Shown here: piece after piece, positions 45,701 through 54,994 of the stretch
How positions within the stretch are numbered: position 1 is the stretch's first letter
Layout: the number at the start of each line of letters is the position of its first letter
Assembly (NCBI GenBank): GCA_001567085.1
Contig: LMZS01000047.1
Span: 1-64,000, forward strand
Length of the DNA: 64,000 nt
Direction of reading: 5' to 3'
Origin: Chloroflexi bacterium OLB15
GTDB lineage: Bacteria > Chloroflexota > Anaerolineae > Aggregatilineales > Phototrophicaceae
Position numbers and translations under genes: made by a program
Notes under the pieces: model-generated
Told to the model about the DNA's origin: nothing
Database searches by the model: none
The model's input: the letters and a program-made list of their open reading frames with translations, nothing else

Positions 45701-48078
45701 ATCGCGATATGCGCATGGCGCAGGCGTTGGGCGCGCAGGCGGGCGCGGCGGTTGAAAATGCCCGCCTTTCAACCGAAACCTCATCGCAGGTAGCGCAGTC
45801 ACTGGTTATTAACGAGCTTAGCCGCGCTATTTCTTCAACGATGGATTTGAACATCATGATCCGCATCATTCGCGATCAGGTGCCGGCGCTCACCAGCGCT
45901 CGTGAAATCTATCTGGCGCTGTATGATGCCGCAACGGGCGATATCACCTTCCCGATGGCGATTCGCGACGGCCTGCCGTTTGAAATTGCGCCGCGCGTGT
46001 TGAACAGCGATGAAGTGTCCTATGTCATTCGCAACCGCCGTTTGCTGATGCTGGGTGGCGATAATCCCCGCCCGGATGAAATGCGCCGAAATATGGGCAT
46101 CACCGAAGGCGAAATTGGTGCGTCGCGCTATCTTGGCGTGCCGCTGGCGGCTGGTGATATGGTCGCTGGCGTGCTGGCTGTGCGCGATTCAGATGTGTCG
46201 CGCCCCTTTGGTCTGAACGACCAGCGCATCATGACCACCATTGGCGCGCAGTTAGGTGCGATGATCCAGAACTCGAACCTGTTTGCCCGCGTGCAGAATT
46301 TCGCTAACGAATTGAACGAGCGCGTGCAGGAGCGTACCGCTGAATTGCAGCAGGAACGTGACCGGTTGGACTCGCTGTATCAGATCACCTCTGAGCTAGG
46401 CCGCACGCTGGATATGAGCAGCGTGTTGAATGGCGCGCTGGATATGGTGTCTGATGCTGTCAAAGCCGAAGAAGCGGTCGTTTTGCTGATCGATCCTTCC
46501 AGCAGCGAGCCTTATGCCCGCGCTATTCGCCATCCAAGCGGCCAGATCGAGATTGCAGGTGAGGCTTCCGCCTCGCAGAATGGCGAAACCTACGCAGATC
46601 GCAAGCATCATCCGGCTGTTATGGTTGGGCGCTGGCTGATGGATCAAAGCGAGCGCGCTGTTTTAATTCCCGATCTCAAATCTGAGCCCTACTGGAATGC
46701 GAAGGCTGCTGGCGCGCGCAAGTGGAAAAGCGCGCTTTCAGTGGCGCTGGAGAGCGAAGGTCAGCCTGTTGGCGCGCTGGTGTTCTTCAGCTCTAAAAAA
46801 GAGGCATTCACCGATCCCCAACTGCGTCTCGTAGCCGCCGCTGCTGGTCAGGTGTCTTCGGCTGTGAAGAACGCCGATCTGTACTCGCTAATCCAGAATC
46901 AAGCCAACCGCATGGCTAACATGCTGCAAACCGAACGTGAGGAAGCGGAAAAGAACACCGCCATCCTTGAAGGTATTGCCGACGGCGTGCTGTTGGCCGA
47001 TTCCAGCGGCGTAATTGTGCTGTTCAATGCCGCTGCCGAGCGTATTTTAGGCATCCCACGAGACGGCGCTATCGGGCAGCCGCTTTCCGATATTCACGGC
47101 GAATATGGCGATGAACCGGCATGGGTTTCAGCCATTACTGATTACGTTATGCATCCGCCGCAAACGGGCGGCATTACACCCGACGATGATTTTGTCGTGG
47201 ATCAACTGGATATCGGTCGCAGTATTGTCAATATTCGCTCGTCGCCAGTATTCAATGCTGACCAGTTTTTGGGAACAGTATCGCTCTTCCGCGATGTGAC
47301 CAAAGACGTTGAAGTTGAACGCATGAAGTCTGAGTTCATCTCCAATGTATCGCATGAATTACGCACGCCCATGACCAGCATCAAGGGCTATGCTGACCTG
47401 CTGCTGATGGGTGCGGGCGGCGGCGTATCGGCGGAACAGGAAAAGTTCCTGCAAACCATCAAGTCCAATGCTGACCGTTTGGCGGAACTGGTGAATGACC
47501 TGCTCAATATCTCCAAGATCGACTCTGGTTCAGAGCAAATGAACCTGAGCGAATTGGATGTTCATGAACTGGTAGAACAGGCGATTGCTTTCACCACAGC
47601 CCGCGTTGAGTTCCAGCGCAAGAATGTGCAGCTTGCAACAAGCTTTGCAGACGACTTGCCAACCGTTACCGCTGACCGTATAAAACTGCTTCAAATCGTC
47701 GGTAATATTGTGGATAATGCTTTCAGCTATACGCGCCCTGGCGGGCATGTTTCGGTGAATGTGAATTATGACCGTGCGCGTAATGGCATCTTGATCGCCG
47801 TGAATGATGATGGCATCGGCATTCCTGATAACTTTAAGTCGCGCGTGTGGAATCGTTTTGAGCGTTACGATGAACATGCGCTTGTGCTTGAAGTGGCGGG
47901 TACGGGTCTTGGTTTGTCTATTGTGAAGCATCTGGTAGACCTGCATCGCGGCGATGTGTGGTTTGAATCGCAGGAAGGCAAAGGCTCAACCTTCTATGTG
48001 CTGCTGCCAGTAGAAGGGCCGGAAGTGGGCTTGAAGCGTGTTGCCCAGCCTGTGCCTGAACCGCAGATAGCGAAATAG
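39783..48078 (+). CDS. giant multi-GAF/PAS hybrid sensor histidine kinase, frameshifted
   Basis: One gene of about 2,764 residues, split by an extra T in TTTTT 42661-42665. Removing it gives GVFHLYSSQPNHFDA. An N-terminal membrane helix is followed by PAS (about 39900-40195) and five GAF-type domains (40275-42745). Then come GAF6-7 (42825-43880), PAS (43910-44260), GAF8-12 (44300-46880), PAS (46960-47310), HisKA with H-box SHELRTPMTSIKG near 47350 and HATPase_c with NIVDNAFSY, DDGIGIP and GTGLGLSI. Many GAFs begin with a helix ending in 'TLDLNxIVE'-like words. ATG at 39783 has AGGA at 39773-39776. Flanking receiver proteins make a signalling locus. Ligands are unknown. Confidence 0.85.
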
Positions 48079-48193
48079 CGGGGTGTTGTGTGAACGAATT
48101 GCCGCAGCCCTATCGCTGTAATTTTCGGCAGTGGCGGTTTATGTGCCGCCCGCCGCGTATTTCAGGTAGCGCGCATCACCTACAGGAGAAGTT

Positions 48194-48604
48194 ATGGCGC
48201 GAATTTTAGTAGCTGAAGATGAGCGTGACATTCGCGAGTTGATCAACTTCACATTGTTGTTCGCCGGTCATACCGTCACCCTTGCGGCCAATGGCGCGGA
48301 AGCCGTTGAGAAAGTGACCGATGCAAACCCTGAATTGATCATGATGGATGTGCGTATGCCGCGTATGACCGGCTACGAAGCATGCAAAGCCATCAAAGAG
48401 ATGGAAGCCTATAAAAATATTCCGGTGGTATTTTTAACCGCTAAAGGGCAGGACGAAGAAGTTCAGAATGGCATCGAAGTTGGCGCTACCGCGTATATCA
48501 TTAAGCCATTTTCGCCGGACGAACTAACCCGCAAAATTGGCGATATTCTGAAGAAGGCCAGCGCCGATCAGCAAAAGACAACCGGTGAAAAGCCTGCATC
48601 ATAG
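48194..48604 (+). CDS. CheY-like response regulator
   Basis: A 136-residue single receiver domain. It has the acidic pair in ILVAEDERDIREL, the phospho-acceptor Asp in ELIMMDVRMPRMTGYEACKAIK near residue 53, the Thr in PVVFLTAKGQDEEV and the Lys in AYIIKPFSPDEL. No output domain follows, so it would act by binding other proteins. ATG at 48194 follows ACAGGAGAAGTT. It starts 115 bases after the giant kinase and is probably phosphorylated by it. The last 15 residues are Lys/Gln-rich. Confidence 0.92.
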   Translation: MARILVAEDERDIRELINFTLLFAGHTVTLAANGAEAVEKVTDANPELIMMDVRMPRMTGYEACKAIKEMEAYKNIPVVFLTAKGQDEEVQNGIEVGATAYIIKPFSPDELTRKIGDILKKASADQQKTTGEKPAS

Positions 48605-48695
48605 GCAGTAACCCGGGCTTGTCTTGACGAGATTCCCCTCTCGATAAAAGGGGCGAAGGCACTGACGCAAATCGCAGCCGCGCGAAACGGAACTC

Positions 48696-49736
48696 ATGAG
48701 CGCAATAACCATCGACGGCGATCTGGTACATTATGAAGTTTTAGGGCGAGGGCGACCCGTAATTTTGCTGCATGGCCTGCTGGGATCGTGGCGCTACTGG
48801 ATACCCACCATCCAGCATCTTCAGCAGAATTTCCGTGTATACGCCCTCGATCTCTATGGCTTTGGCGATAGCGCCAAAAAGCCTGAAAAATATTCCCTCA
48901 GGCATCAGGTGGCACTGGTCGCAGATTTTATGCAAGAGATGGGGCTGCCCAAAGCCGCGCTTATCGGGCATGATCTGGGCGCATACGTAGCTGTAGAGTT
49001 TGCGCAGCAGTATCCGGATCGCGTTGCCCGCCTGATGATCGTAAATACGCCGCTTTACAATCCCGGCGATCTTGAACAGCGCGTTCCCCTGCGGCGCGTG
49101 CCTATCGAAAGCCGCCCGGCAGGCGCTGAATCGCAGCCGCTGGATCCGAGCAGCGCCCCCACATTGATGAGTCCCGGCGCGGCCATGCGCAAAGCCTTGA
49201 TGGAGGCCGCCGCCGCGCGCTCTCGCCAAACGCCTGCTGCCGTGCCTGTAGCCGTTCCCACCCCTGCGGAAGTGACTATTCCCCGCCGGCCAATGGTTGA
49301 AACATCGGGAATAAACCCGTTGAAGGATGTGGTCGCACAGGGCAGCGAAGTGCTTCTGGGGCGCAGCTTCAAAAAGGGCGAACCGAATTACGAAAAGCTG
49401 ATGGTGGATATTGCGCGTGGGGATGCGCGCGCCGTTACGGATCTGGCGGCAACCTACGATGCGGAACTGATGCTGGATACAATTCGCCTGCTGCCGATGC
49501 CCATAGCATTGGTGCATGGCCTTGAGGATTCGGTCACGCCGCCGCCAGCAGAAGCCATGTTGAATTACCTGACTGGTGAGCGTGGCTCTACGGTTGTGCC
49601 GATTTTGCTGCCGGGAACGCGGCATTTTCCGATGCTGGAAGACCCACGTTTTGACGTGCTGATTAAAGAATGTTTGGAAGCCGTAGATTTCAGCAGAATT
49701 GCCGTGAAGGATCGCTGGGTGCGGCGCACGCGCTAA
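48696..49736 (+). CDS. alpha/beta hydrolase with Asp nucleophile and proline/alanine-rich insert
   Basis: A 346-residue hydrolase. HGLLGSWRYW near residue 26 is the oxyanion-hole loop. The nucleophile elbow is IGHDLGAYVAVEF near 92, so the nucleophile is Asp, as in haloalkane dehalogenases and epoxide hydrolases, not Ser. The acid LVHGLEDSVTPP near 275 and the His in GTRHFPMLEDP near 310 complete a triad. A 90-residue insert (about 130-220), rich in Pro, Ala and Arg, replaces the usual cap. Substrate is unknown. ATG at 48696 is used. It begins 91 bases after the CheY-like gene and precedes the thiamine kinase gene. Confidence 0.8.
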   Translation: MSAITIDGDLVHYEVLGRGRPVILLHGLLGSWRYWIPTIQHLQQNFRVYALDLYGFGDSAKKPEKYSLRHQVALVADFMQEMGLPKAALIGHDLGAYVAVEFAQQYPDRVARLMIVNTPLYNPGDLEQRVPLRRVPIESRPAGAESQPLDPSSAPTLMSPGAAMRKALMEAAAARSRQTPAAVPVAVPTPAEVTIPRRPMVETSGINPLKDVVAQGSEVLLGRSFKKGEPNYEKLMVDIARGDARAVTDLAATYDAELMLDTIRLLPMPIALVHGLEDSVTPPPAEAMLNYLTGERGSTVVPILLPGTRHFPMLEDPRFDVLIKECLEAVDFSRIAVKDRWVRRTR

Positions 49737-49802
49737 CTGAAGAAGGCTGGCAGGAACGGGATACCTCTTGTTCCAGATAGAGATAAGGCCGGCGAAGGAC
49801 GC

Positions 49803-50462
49803 TTGTTTTTGACTTCTGTACTTATTTTTGCGCATGGCGATTTTACACCCGGCATCATGGTGGAACGTGCGTTGGCGTCCTTGCCTGATGCTTATGTGAT
49901 TGCCGCTGATGGCGGCGCCCACGCGGCGGTAAATGCTGGCGCGAAGCCTAATCTTGTGATTGGGGATATGGATTCGGTTGATCCTGATTTACTGGAAAAC
50001 CTGCAATCTGAAGGCGTCGAAATTCGCCGTTATCCCACAGAAAAAGACGAAACCGATCTTGAATTGGCGTTGAAAGCGGCTGCGCTGCAAGCTGGCCATC
50101 CCATTCGCATTCTGGGCGCGCTAGGTGGGCGGCTGGATCATACCCTGAGCAATATCTACTTGCTGGCACTTCCCGAACTGGCAGGCTGCGATGTACGCCT
50201 TGTCTCTGGCAATCAGGAAGCGTGGCTTATGCCGCCGGGAGAAGCGGCCATCTCTGGCGCGAAAGGGGATACCCTGTCGCTGGTTCCTCTAAATGGCGCA
50301 GTTGAAGGCGTTGAAACTGAAAATCTGTATTACCCGCTGCGGGCTGAAACCCTGAAGTTTGGTCCGGCGCGCGGCGTAAGCAATGTGATGACCGCAGACC
50401 GCGCGATTGTGCGTTCGCGGCGCGGGGAACTATTGATCATTCATACGGTGGGCAAAGCGTGA
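49803..50462 (+). CDS. thiN: thiamine pyrophosphokinase
   Basis: It transfers pyrophosphate from ATP to thiamine, making thiamine diphosphate in the cytosol. The 219-residue protein has VIAADGGAHAAVNAGAKPNLVIGDMDSVDPD near residues 32-62, RYPTEKDETDLELALKAA near 74-92 and ILGALGGRLDHTLSNIYLL near 99-117, all characteristic. The C-terminal domain holds the GVSNVMTADRAIVRSRRGELLI segment. The TTG start at 49803 follows GAAGGACGC. The gene overlaps the following DUF402 gene by four bases (GTGA), so they are translationally coupled. Confidence 0.93.
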   Translation: MFLTSVLIFAHGDFTPGIMVERALASLPDAYVIAADGGAHAAVNAGAKPNLVIGDMDSVDPDLLENLQSEGVEIRRYPTEKDETDLELALKAAALQAGHPIRILGALGGRLDHTLSNIYLLALPELAGCDVRLVSGNQEAWLMPPGEAAISGAKGDTLSLVPLNGAVEGVETENLYYPLRAETLKFGPARGVSNVMTADRAIVRSRRGELLIIHTVGKA

Positions 50463-50922
50463 CTCCAATACGAATTATTAAATGTAATGAAAACAGCCAA
50501 TCTGTTTGGGAATATGCTGGTGAGCTGGCTGAACAGGGCGAAAACTGGGTGCTGGTGATCGCCTCATTCAATGTTGACGATCGCGATGATGGCTATTTTC
50601 AGTGGCAGTATGGCGATACTTTTTACGAATGGTATTTCTTTGACCGCTATTACAACGTCAACAAAATTTTTGATCGGGATACGGGCGCCTGCGTGGCTGG
50701 TACTGCAATATTGCCCGCCCTGCGCGCTGGACGGGCGAAGCGTTAGAGTGGGACGATCTTCAACTCGACGTGTTCGTTTATCCCGATGGCGACTTGATCT
50801 TAAAGGATGAAGAAGCGTTTGCCGCTTTGCCGCTGGATGCTGTTGAGCATCAGGAAGCCTTAAACGCCCTGAATGAGATCATGGCGCTGGCGCATGATGG
50901 CGTATATCCCTTTGATCGCTAA
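50459..50922 (+). CDS. DUF402 family protein, frameshifted
   Basis: The GTG at 50459 overlaps the stop of the thiamine kinase gene. The N-terminal part reads WEYAGELAEQGENWVLVIASFN ... YFQWQYGDTFYEWYFFDRYYNVNKIFDRDTGA. At CC 50688-50689 one base is missing. With it restored the sequence continues ALRGWYCNIARPARW ... LQLDVFVYPDGDLILKDEEAF and ends at 50922. This is the complete DUF402 pattern (FxRYYNVxxIxxxxxGxLxGWYCNIxxP ... DLxLDVxVxPDGxxxxLDEDEF), about 154 residues. DUF402 proteins include nucleoside-diphosphate phosphatases and RNA-binding proteins. The exact role here is open. Coupling to thiamine kinase suggests a metabolic link. Confidence 0.85.
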
Positions 50923-50935
50923 ATCGTGGTAGAGA

Positions 50936-50971
50936 TATCCCCTTGCCCATGCTGCCTGTGGGAAGGGGATA
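50936..50971. terminator. bidirectional terminator between convergent genes
   Basis: TATCCCCTT (50936-50944) pairs with AAGGGGATA (50963-50971), extended by CCCA/TGGG after a one-base bulge. It lies between the ends of the DUF402 gene (+) and the GT-C gene (-). Confidence 0.6.
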
Positions 50972-50974
50972 GTC

Positions 50975-52999
50975 TTACCGCCATGTATACAGCGTGTAAA
51001 ACCCGCTGCTGGATGTCCACACGGGGATCAGATGCGCTTCCAATTCAGCGCCAGCTTCCCGATCATATTCAGGCATCGGGCTGAACTGCTGCGCCGCTTG
51101 ATAGCCGCTGTTGAACATCAGCAGGTAGTCATCGCCATTCGCCCGCCATGTTTCAAAAATTTCATCAGCCGTCATCCCTGAATGCCGCGCGTTTCCCCAG
51201 AAATCGAGCAGGCTGTCTGCGATACAGGTCACATTTTCAGGGCAGTAGTAAGAGCGCACCTCATAAAGGAACCGTATCTGTGAATCATCGGGCAGTTCTG
51301 CCAGCCGGCTCATCACTGCGGGAAAAGTGGAAAGCTGGCCGAAAAGGAATTCTTCTTCGCTGGTTGTGCCTAACACAACTTCAAAGGAACGTGTTTTAGC
51401 GACATAGCCAATCGTATCAATCACGCTGAACGCCGTCGTCAATACGATCATCGCGCGAATGAGGAAACCGAGATTGACCGGTTTTTCAGGCAGCAAATCT
51501 AATGTTTGCACCGCCACCGCCCCCAGCACAGCCGAGATCGGTAAAATCACAATCACCAGCCGCGTTTGTGTGGCGATTCCCAGAAAAGCCATGCTCACCG
51601 CCCAGTAGATATAAATGGGCAGCAAAATAATGGCGCCGTTAATCGCCAGCCGCTTAATCGCTGCGGGCAGATGGCTCCATGTGGCTAGCAGCAGAAAGGG
51701 TAAAGTCAGTAAAAATGGCCCTAACGTGTACGAGTAAGATGGCCCGTAATTGAAGCCGAGAATAGTTGCGGTGAAGGGGAGAAACGGCAGTTCCCCCAGT
51801 TGGTTAGACTCGCGCATGCTCAGCCCTGCTTGATTGAACGCAGTGGTGCGCTCAGCACTCCAGTTCAGCCCGCCCAGCAGGTAGGGATAAATCGGGTTGC
51901 CATACAGCAGCAGCCCGCGCAGCGCCCAGGGTGCGTAAGCGATGGCCGCCGCCAACCCGAACATCAGCAGGTTGGGGATCATCCGGCGGGGCTGGCGCAC
52001 GATGATGAAGATCGCCAGCGCCAGAATCAGCGATCCATAAGAATACTTGACCCCGAACCCGAAACCACAGCTTAACCCCAGCAGGATCAACCAGCGCGAT
52101 TCGCCGCTTTCATGCCAGCGCAGCGCGATGATGAAAGCCAGCATGCCATACAGCATCACCGCCATATCAACGTACTGCCAGTTTAAAAGCTGCCAGGTAT
52201 TGAAACTGCTCAGCAGCAGCGCCACCGCCAGCCATCCAGCTTGTGGGTTTGCGAGTCTCCGCGCGCATCCAGCGGCGGCCAGCAGCGCCAGAATACCAAT
52301 GCTGTAATGCACCAGCGCGGTGCCTGTATCGCGTCCGGTGATCCCCATCACGATCGCAAACAGCGTTTCGACGGCTTTGGGGAATCCAAGATAGAAATTG
52401 GTGCTGCTGGCGGTGACGCGCCCCGTTTCCACGAGATGACGGGGTTCTATCAGGTGGTAGGACATCGCGTCCCATGCGTAGGGGGGCGTCAGGGTTCCTA
52501 CAAATGCTAGCCCTAGCAGCAGCAAGGTGACGATGATTAGAAAGCCTGTAAATCGCGATTCAAAGCGAATCGCTCGCGCCATCGCCGCGCTGTCGCTTAA
52601 CCAACCGCGTATTGGCTTGCGAAACAGAATCGCTGCGGCGGCAAGCGCGGCGATCAGCGCGATCTGCTTAAAGCCGCCAACTGCCCCTAACGCTAATCCG
52701 CCGGTGCTCACTATCGCCAGCCCTATGCCGCCATCCAGCGCCAGGCGTTCCGCGCGGTGTATCCCTGGCACAAGCCCTGTGCGGGCAAAAAACAGCGTGG
52801 TTGCGGCGCGCCCGATGCCTGCGGCAATCACGATCAGCGCGAAGGTGACGGCGGCATCCAGCCCATACCCCGCGTAACGCAGCAGCGTGCTGCCATCGGC
52901 GGGTTTGTGTATCCAGTAGTAGCCAACCAGAAGCAGCGCGGCAGACAATAGAACTGCCGCCGACCGTAAGAGTGTGTAAATGGGATGGTTATTTTTCAT
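50975..52999 (-). CDS. GT-C type membrane glycosyltransferase-like protein
   Basis: A 674-residue polytopic membrane protein with about a dozen hydrophobic helices and a soluble C-terminal part of about 130 residues. The first exposed loop has TPPYAWDAMSYHLIEPRHLVETG near residue 170, whose acidic residues resemble the metal/donor loop of GT-C enzymes such as ArnT, PMT and related GT39/GT83 proteins. Later loops have GNPIYPYLLGGLNW. Such enzymes take sugars from polyprenyl-phosphate donors at the outer face of the membrane, and a Dpm1-like donor synthase is encoded at 21075-21827. The acceptor is unknown. The start codon is ATG at 52999. It is divergent from the hydrolase pair. Confidence 0.65.
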   Translation of the reverse strand: MKNNHPIYTLLRSAAVLLSAALLLVGYYWIHKPADGSTLLRYAGYGLDAAVTFALIVIAAGIGRAATTLFFARTGLVPGIHRAERLALDGGIGLAIVSTGGLALGAVGGFKQIALIAALAAAAILFRKPIRGWLSDSAAMARAIRFESRFTGFLIIVTLLLLGLAFVGTLTPPYAWDAMSYHLIEPRHLVETGRVTASSTNFYLGFPKAVETLFAIVMGITGRDTGTALVHYSIGILALLAAAGCARRLANPQAGWLAVALLLSSFNTWQLLNWQYVDMAVMLYGMLAFIIALRWHESGESRWLILLGLSCGFGFGVKYSYGSLILALAIFIIVRQPRRMIPNLLMFGLAAAIAYAPWALRGLLLYGNPIYPYLLGGLNWSAERTTAFNQAGLSMRESNQLGELPFLPFTATILGFNYGPSYSYTLGPFLLTLPFLLLATWSHLPAAIKRLAINGAIILLPIYIYWAVSMAFLGIATQTRLVIVILPISAVLGAVAVQTLDLLPEKPVNLGFLIRAMIVLTTAFSVIDTIGYVAKTRSFEVVLGTTSEEEFLFGQLSTFPAVMSRLAELPDDSQIRFLYEVRSYYCPENVTCIADSLLDFWGNARHSGMTADEIFETWRANGDDYLLMFNSGYQAAQQFSPMPEYDREAGAELEAHLIPVWTSSSGFYTLYTWR

Positions 53000-53113
53000 A
53001 GATTGAGCGTATGTTAGTTTCGCGTAGATAAGTCAAAAGAAATGGGGCATTCTTCACGCAAAATAGTTTTGAACACATCTGTTTCATGTAGACAACCTGT
53101 TCAAAAGGGTTAA

Positions 53114-53403
53114 AACGATGCCTTTTCTCGAATTTAACGGCGCAAAAATTTATTACGAAACCGAAGGTGCTGGCCCTGCGGTGGTGTTTATTCATGCGGG
53201 CATTGCCGACAGCCGTATGTGGGACGATCAATGGGCGGCGTTCGCTGAACATTATCAGGTCATTCGTTACGATACGCGCGGCTACGGCCAAACCGTAGGC
53301 TCAGAAGTGTCTTACTCCAATCGTGCCGATCTTCGCGCCATTCTGGATCATCTGGGTATCGAGAAAGCGGCGCTTATCGGCTGCTCGCGCGGCGGTCAAA
53401 TTG
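53114..53403 (+). repeat. 290-bp near-identical segment, copy 1
   Basis: This segment matches 53958-54247 with three differences in 290 bases. It covers the start region and the first 95 or so codons of the first hydrolase gene, then identity drops sharply. Confidence 0.95.
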
Positions 53404-53942
53404 CCATAGACGCTATCCTTGAAAATCCTGAGCGTGTTTGGACCTATATTTCCGTATGCGGAGGCCTGAGCGGCTTTGTTTGGGATGCTGTGCCGCAAGA
53501 TCAGCACGATGCTCTTGAAGAGGCAGAAAGACTGTTTGAATCGCGCGAATGGGACGCGGTTCTCGAAGCTGAAGCCCGCATCTGGGTAGATGGTTTTCAT
53601 CGTTCGCCCGATCAGGTGTCAGAAACTGTACGCGATAAAATGATCGCCATGAATCGCCAATCCTTCGCGCATCTTGACGAAGGGGGTGAGTCAATCCCGC
53701 TCGATCCTCCAGCCGTGAATCGTCTTGCCCAGGTTCAATGTCCCGCGCTAATCATGATTGGCGAATTGGATGCCAGTCATGTCCTGGCGCGGGGCAATTA
53801 TCTGGCAGAAAATATCACCGATGCGCAAAAGTACATCTTTAAGAACGCTGCGCATTTGCCCAATATGGAGCATCCTGAAGAGTTCAATCGCGTGGCGCTG
53901 GCTTTTCTAGATGAAGCACAAAAATCTAATCTGCAAATCTAG
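53118..53942 (+). CDS. alpha/beta hydrolase, first of a tandem pair
   Basis: A 274-residue Ser hydrolase. It has FIHAGIADSRMWDDQW near residue 27 (oxyanion loop, with HAG instead of the more usual HGG/HGF), YDTRGYGQT near 55, the nucleophile Ser in IGCSRGGQIAID near 91, the acid in MIGELDASH near 215 and the His in NAAHLPNMEHPEEFNR near 245. The layout matches 3-oxoadipate enol-lactonase-like hydrolases. Substrate is unknown. ATG at 53118 is used. The first third is nearly identical to the second gene, and the rest is only about half identical, so the pair is a mosaic. Confidence 0.85.
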   Translation: MPFLEFNGAKIYYETEGAGPAVVFIHAGIADSRMWDDQWAAFAEHYQVIRYDTRGYGQTVGSEVSYSNRADLRAILDHLGIEKAALIGCSRGGQIAIDAILENPERVWTYISVCGGLSGFVWDAVPQDQHDALEEAERLFESREWDAVLEAEARIWVDGFHRSPDQVSETVRDKMIAMNRQSFAHLDEGGESIPLDPPAVNRLAQVQCPALIMIGELDASHVLARGNYLAENITDAQKYIFKNAAHLPNMEHPEEFNRVALAFLDEAQKSNLQI

Positions 53943-53957
53943 CCTCAAAGGATTACA

Positions 53958-54247
53958 AACGATGCCTTTTCTCGAATTTAACGGCGCAAAAATTTATTAC
54001 GAAACCGAAGGTGCTGGCCCGGCGGTGGTGTTTGTTCATGCGGGCATTGCCGACAGCCGTATGTGGGACGATCAATGGGCGGCGTTCGCTGAACATTATC
54101 AGGTCATTCGTTACGATACGCGCGGCTACGGCCAAACCGTAGGCTCAGAAGTGTCTTACTCCAATCGTGCCGATCTTCGCGCCATTCTGGATCATCTGGG
54201 CATCGAGAAAGCGGCGCTTATCGGCTGCTCGCGCGGCGGTCAAATTG
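53958..54247 (+). repeat. 290-bp near-identical segment, copy 2
   Basis: The second copy of 53114-53403, in direct orientation 844 bases downstream, with three substitutions and no indels by eye. Confidence 0.95.
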
Positions 54248-54786
54248 TTGCCGATACCACCGTTGAAACGCCGGAGCGTGTATGGGCATTAGTCACGGTA
54301 GGTGGGGGCATCAGTGGCGATATTCCCGGCATCGAGTGGGAGTCTATGCCCCAGATAGAGATAGACGCTCTTGAAGAGGCTGATCGGTTGGTCGAAATGG
54401 GCGATTGGGATGCCGCCGCTGAGGCTGAAGCCCACGCCTGGGTGGAAGGTTTCTATCGCACGCCGGAACAGGTTTCAAAGCCGATGCGTGACAAAGTAAA
54501 AGCCATGCTCTTGCAATCGTATACCCATCATGATGAAGGGGGGCAGCCGATTGTGCTCGATCCTCCCGGCTCTGGCCGCCTGAACGAGATCACATGCCCT
54601 GTGCTGATCACCTATGGCGATGTGGATGAAACCGCAACGCGCCTCATTGGCGATTATCTGGCGGATAATATTCCCGGCGCGCAGAAATATATCTTTGCCA
54701 ATTCCGCGCATGTGCCCAACATGGAGCATGTCGAAGAATTTAATCGCGTAGTGCTTAGCTTCCTTGAGAAGGCGCGTAATCGCTAA
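53962..54786 (+). CDS. alpha/beta hydrolase, second of a tandem pair
   Basis: A 274-residue homologue of the preceding gene. It has FVHAGIADSRMWDDQW, the Ser in IGCSRGGQIVADT, the acid region TYGDVDETA and the His in NSAHVPNMEHVEEFNR. ATG at 53962 (MPFLEFNGAKIYYE) is preferred over a longer reading from 53911, which overlaps the first gene and whose extra residues have no counterpart. It lies 19 bases after the first gene, so both are probably transcribed together. The C-terminal two thirds diverge from the first copy, mainly in the cap region (residues 115-185), which suggests a different substrate range. Confidence 0.85.
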   Translation: MPFLEFNGAKIYYETEGAGPAVVFVHAGIADSRMWDDQWAAFAEHYQVIRYDTRGYGQTVGSEVSYSNRADLRAILDHLGIEKAALIGCSRGGQIVADTTVETPERVWALVTVGGGISGDIPGIEWESMPQIEIDALEEADRLVEMGDWDAAAEAEAHAWVEGFYRTPEQVSKPMRDKVKAMLLQSYTHHDEGGQPIVLDPPGSGRLNEITCPVLITYGDVDETATRLIGDYLADNIPGAQKYIFANSAHVPNMEHVEEFNRVVLSFLEKARNR

Positions 54787-54994
54787 TCAACAGGGAGTGA
54801 GGTTTGTTCTTCCATCTTCGGCTATAATGATCGTAAAGGGTATTTAGAGAAATTCCGCTTTCGGTTGAGGATGAAACTGGTGAAATCTTGGGCGTTAAAT
54901 GCCCGTTTCACCAGCGCCCATTCAACCGTTAGGCGTTAAGTGAGAAGCTGCGCCCATATCAGCCGCTTAGTGTGGGCGAGATGAGGAGTTTGCC

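Noticed and set aside
48624-48660. C-rich/G-rich inverted pair between the CheY-like gene and the hydrolase gene
   Set aside because: CCCCTCTC and AAAAGGGG form only a weak stem without T-run. It might be a minor dispersed repeat, but one copy in the window gives no support.
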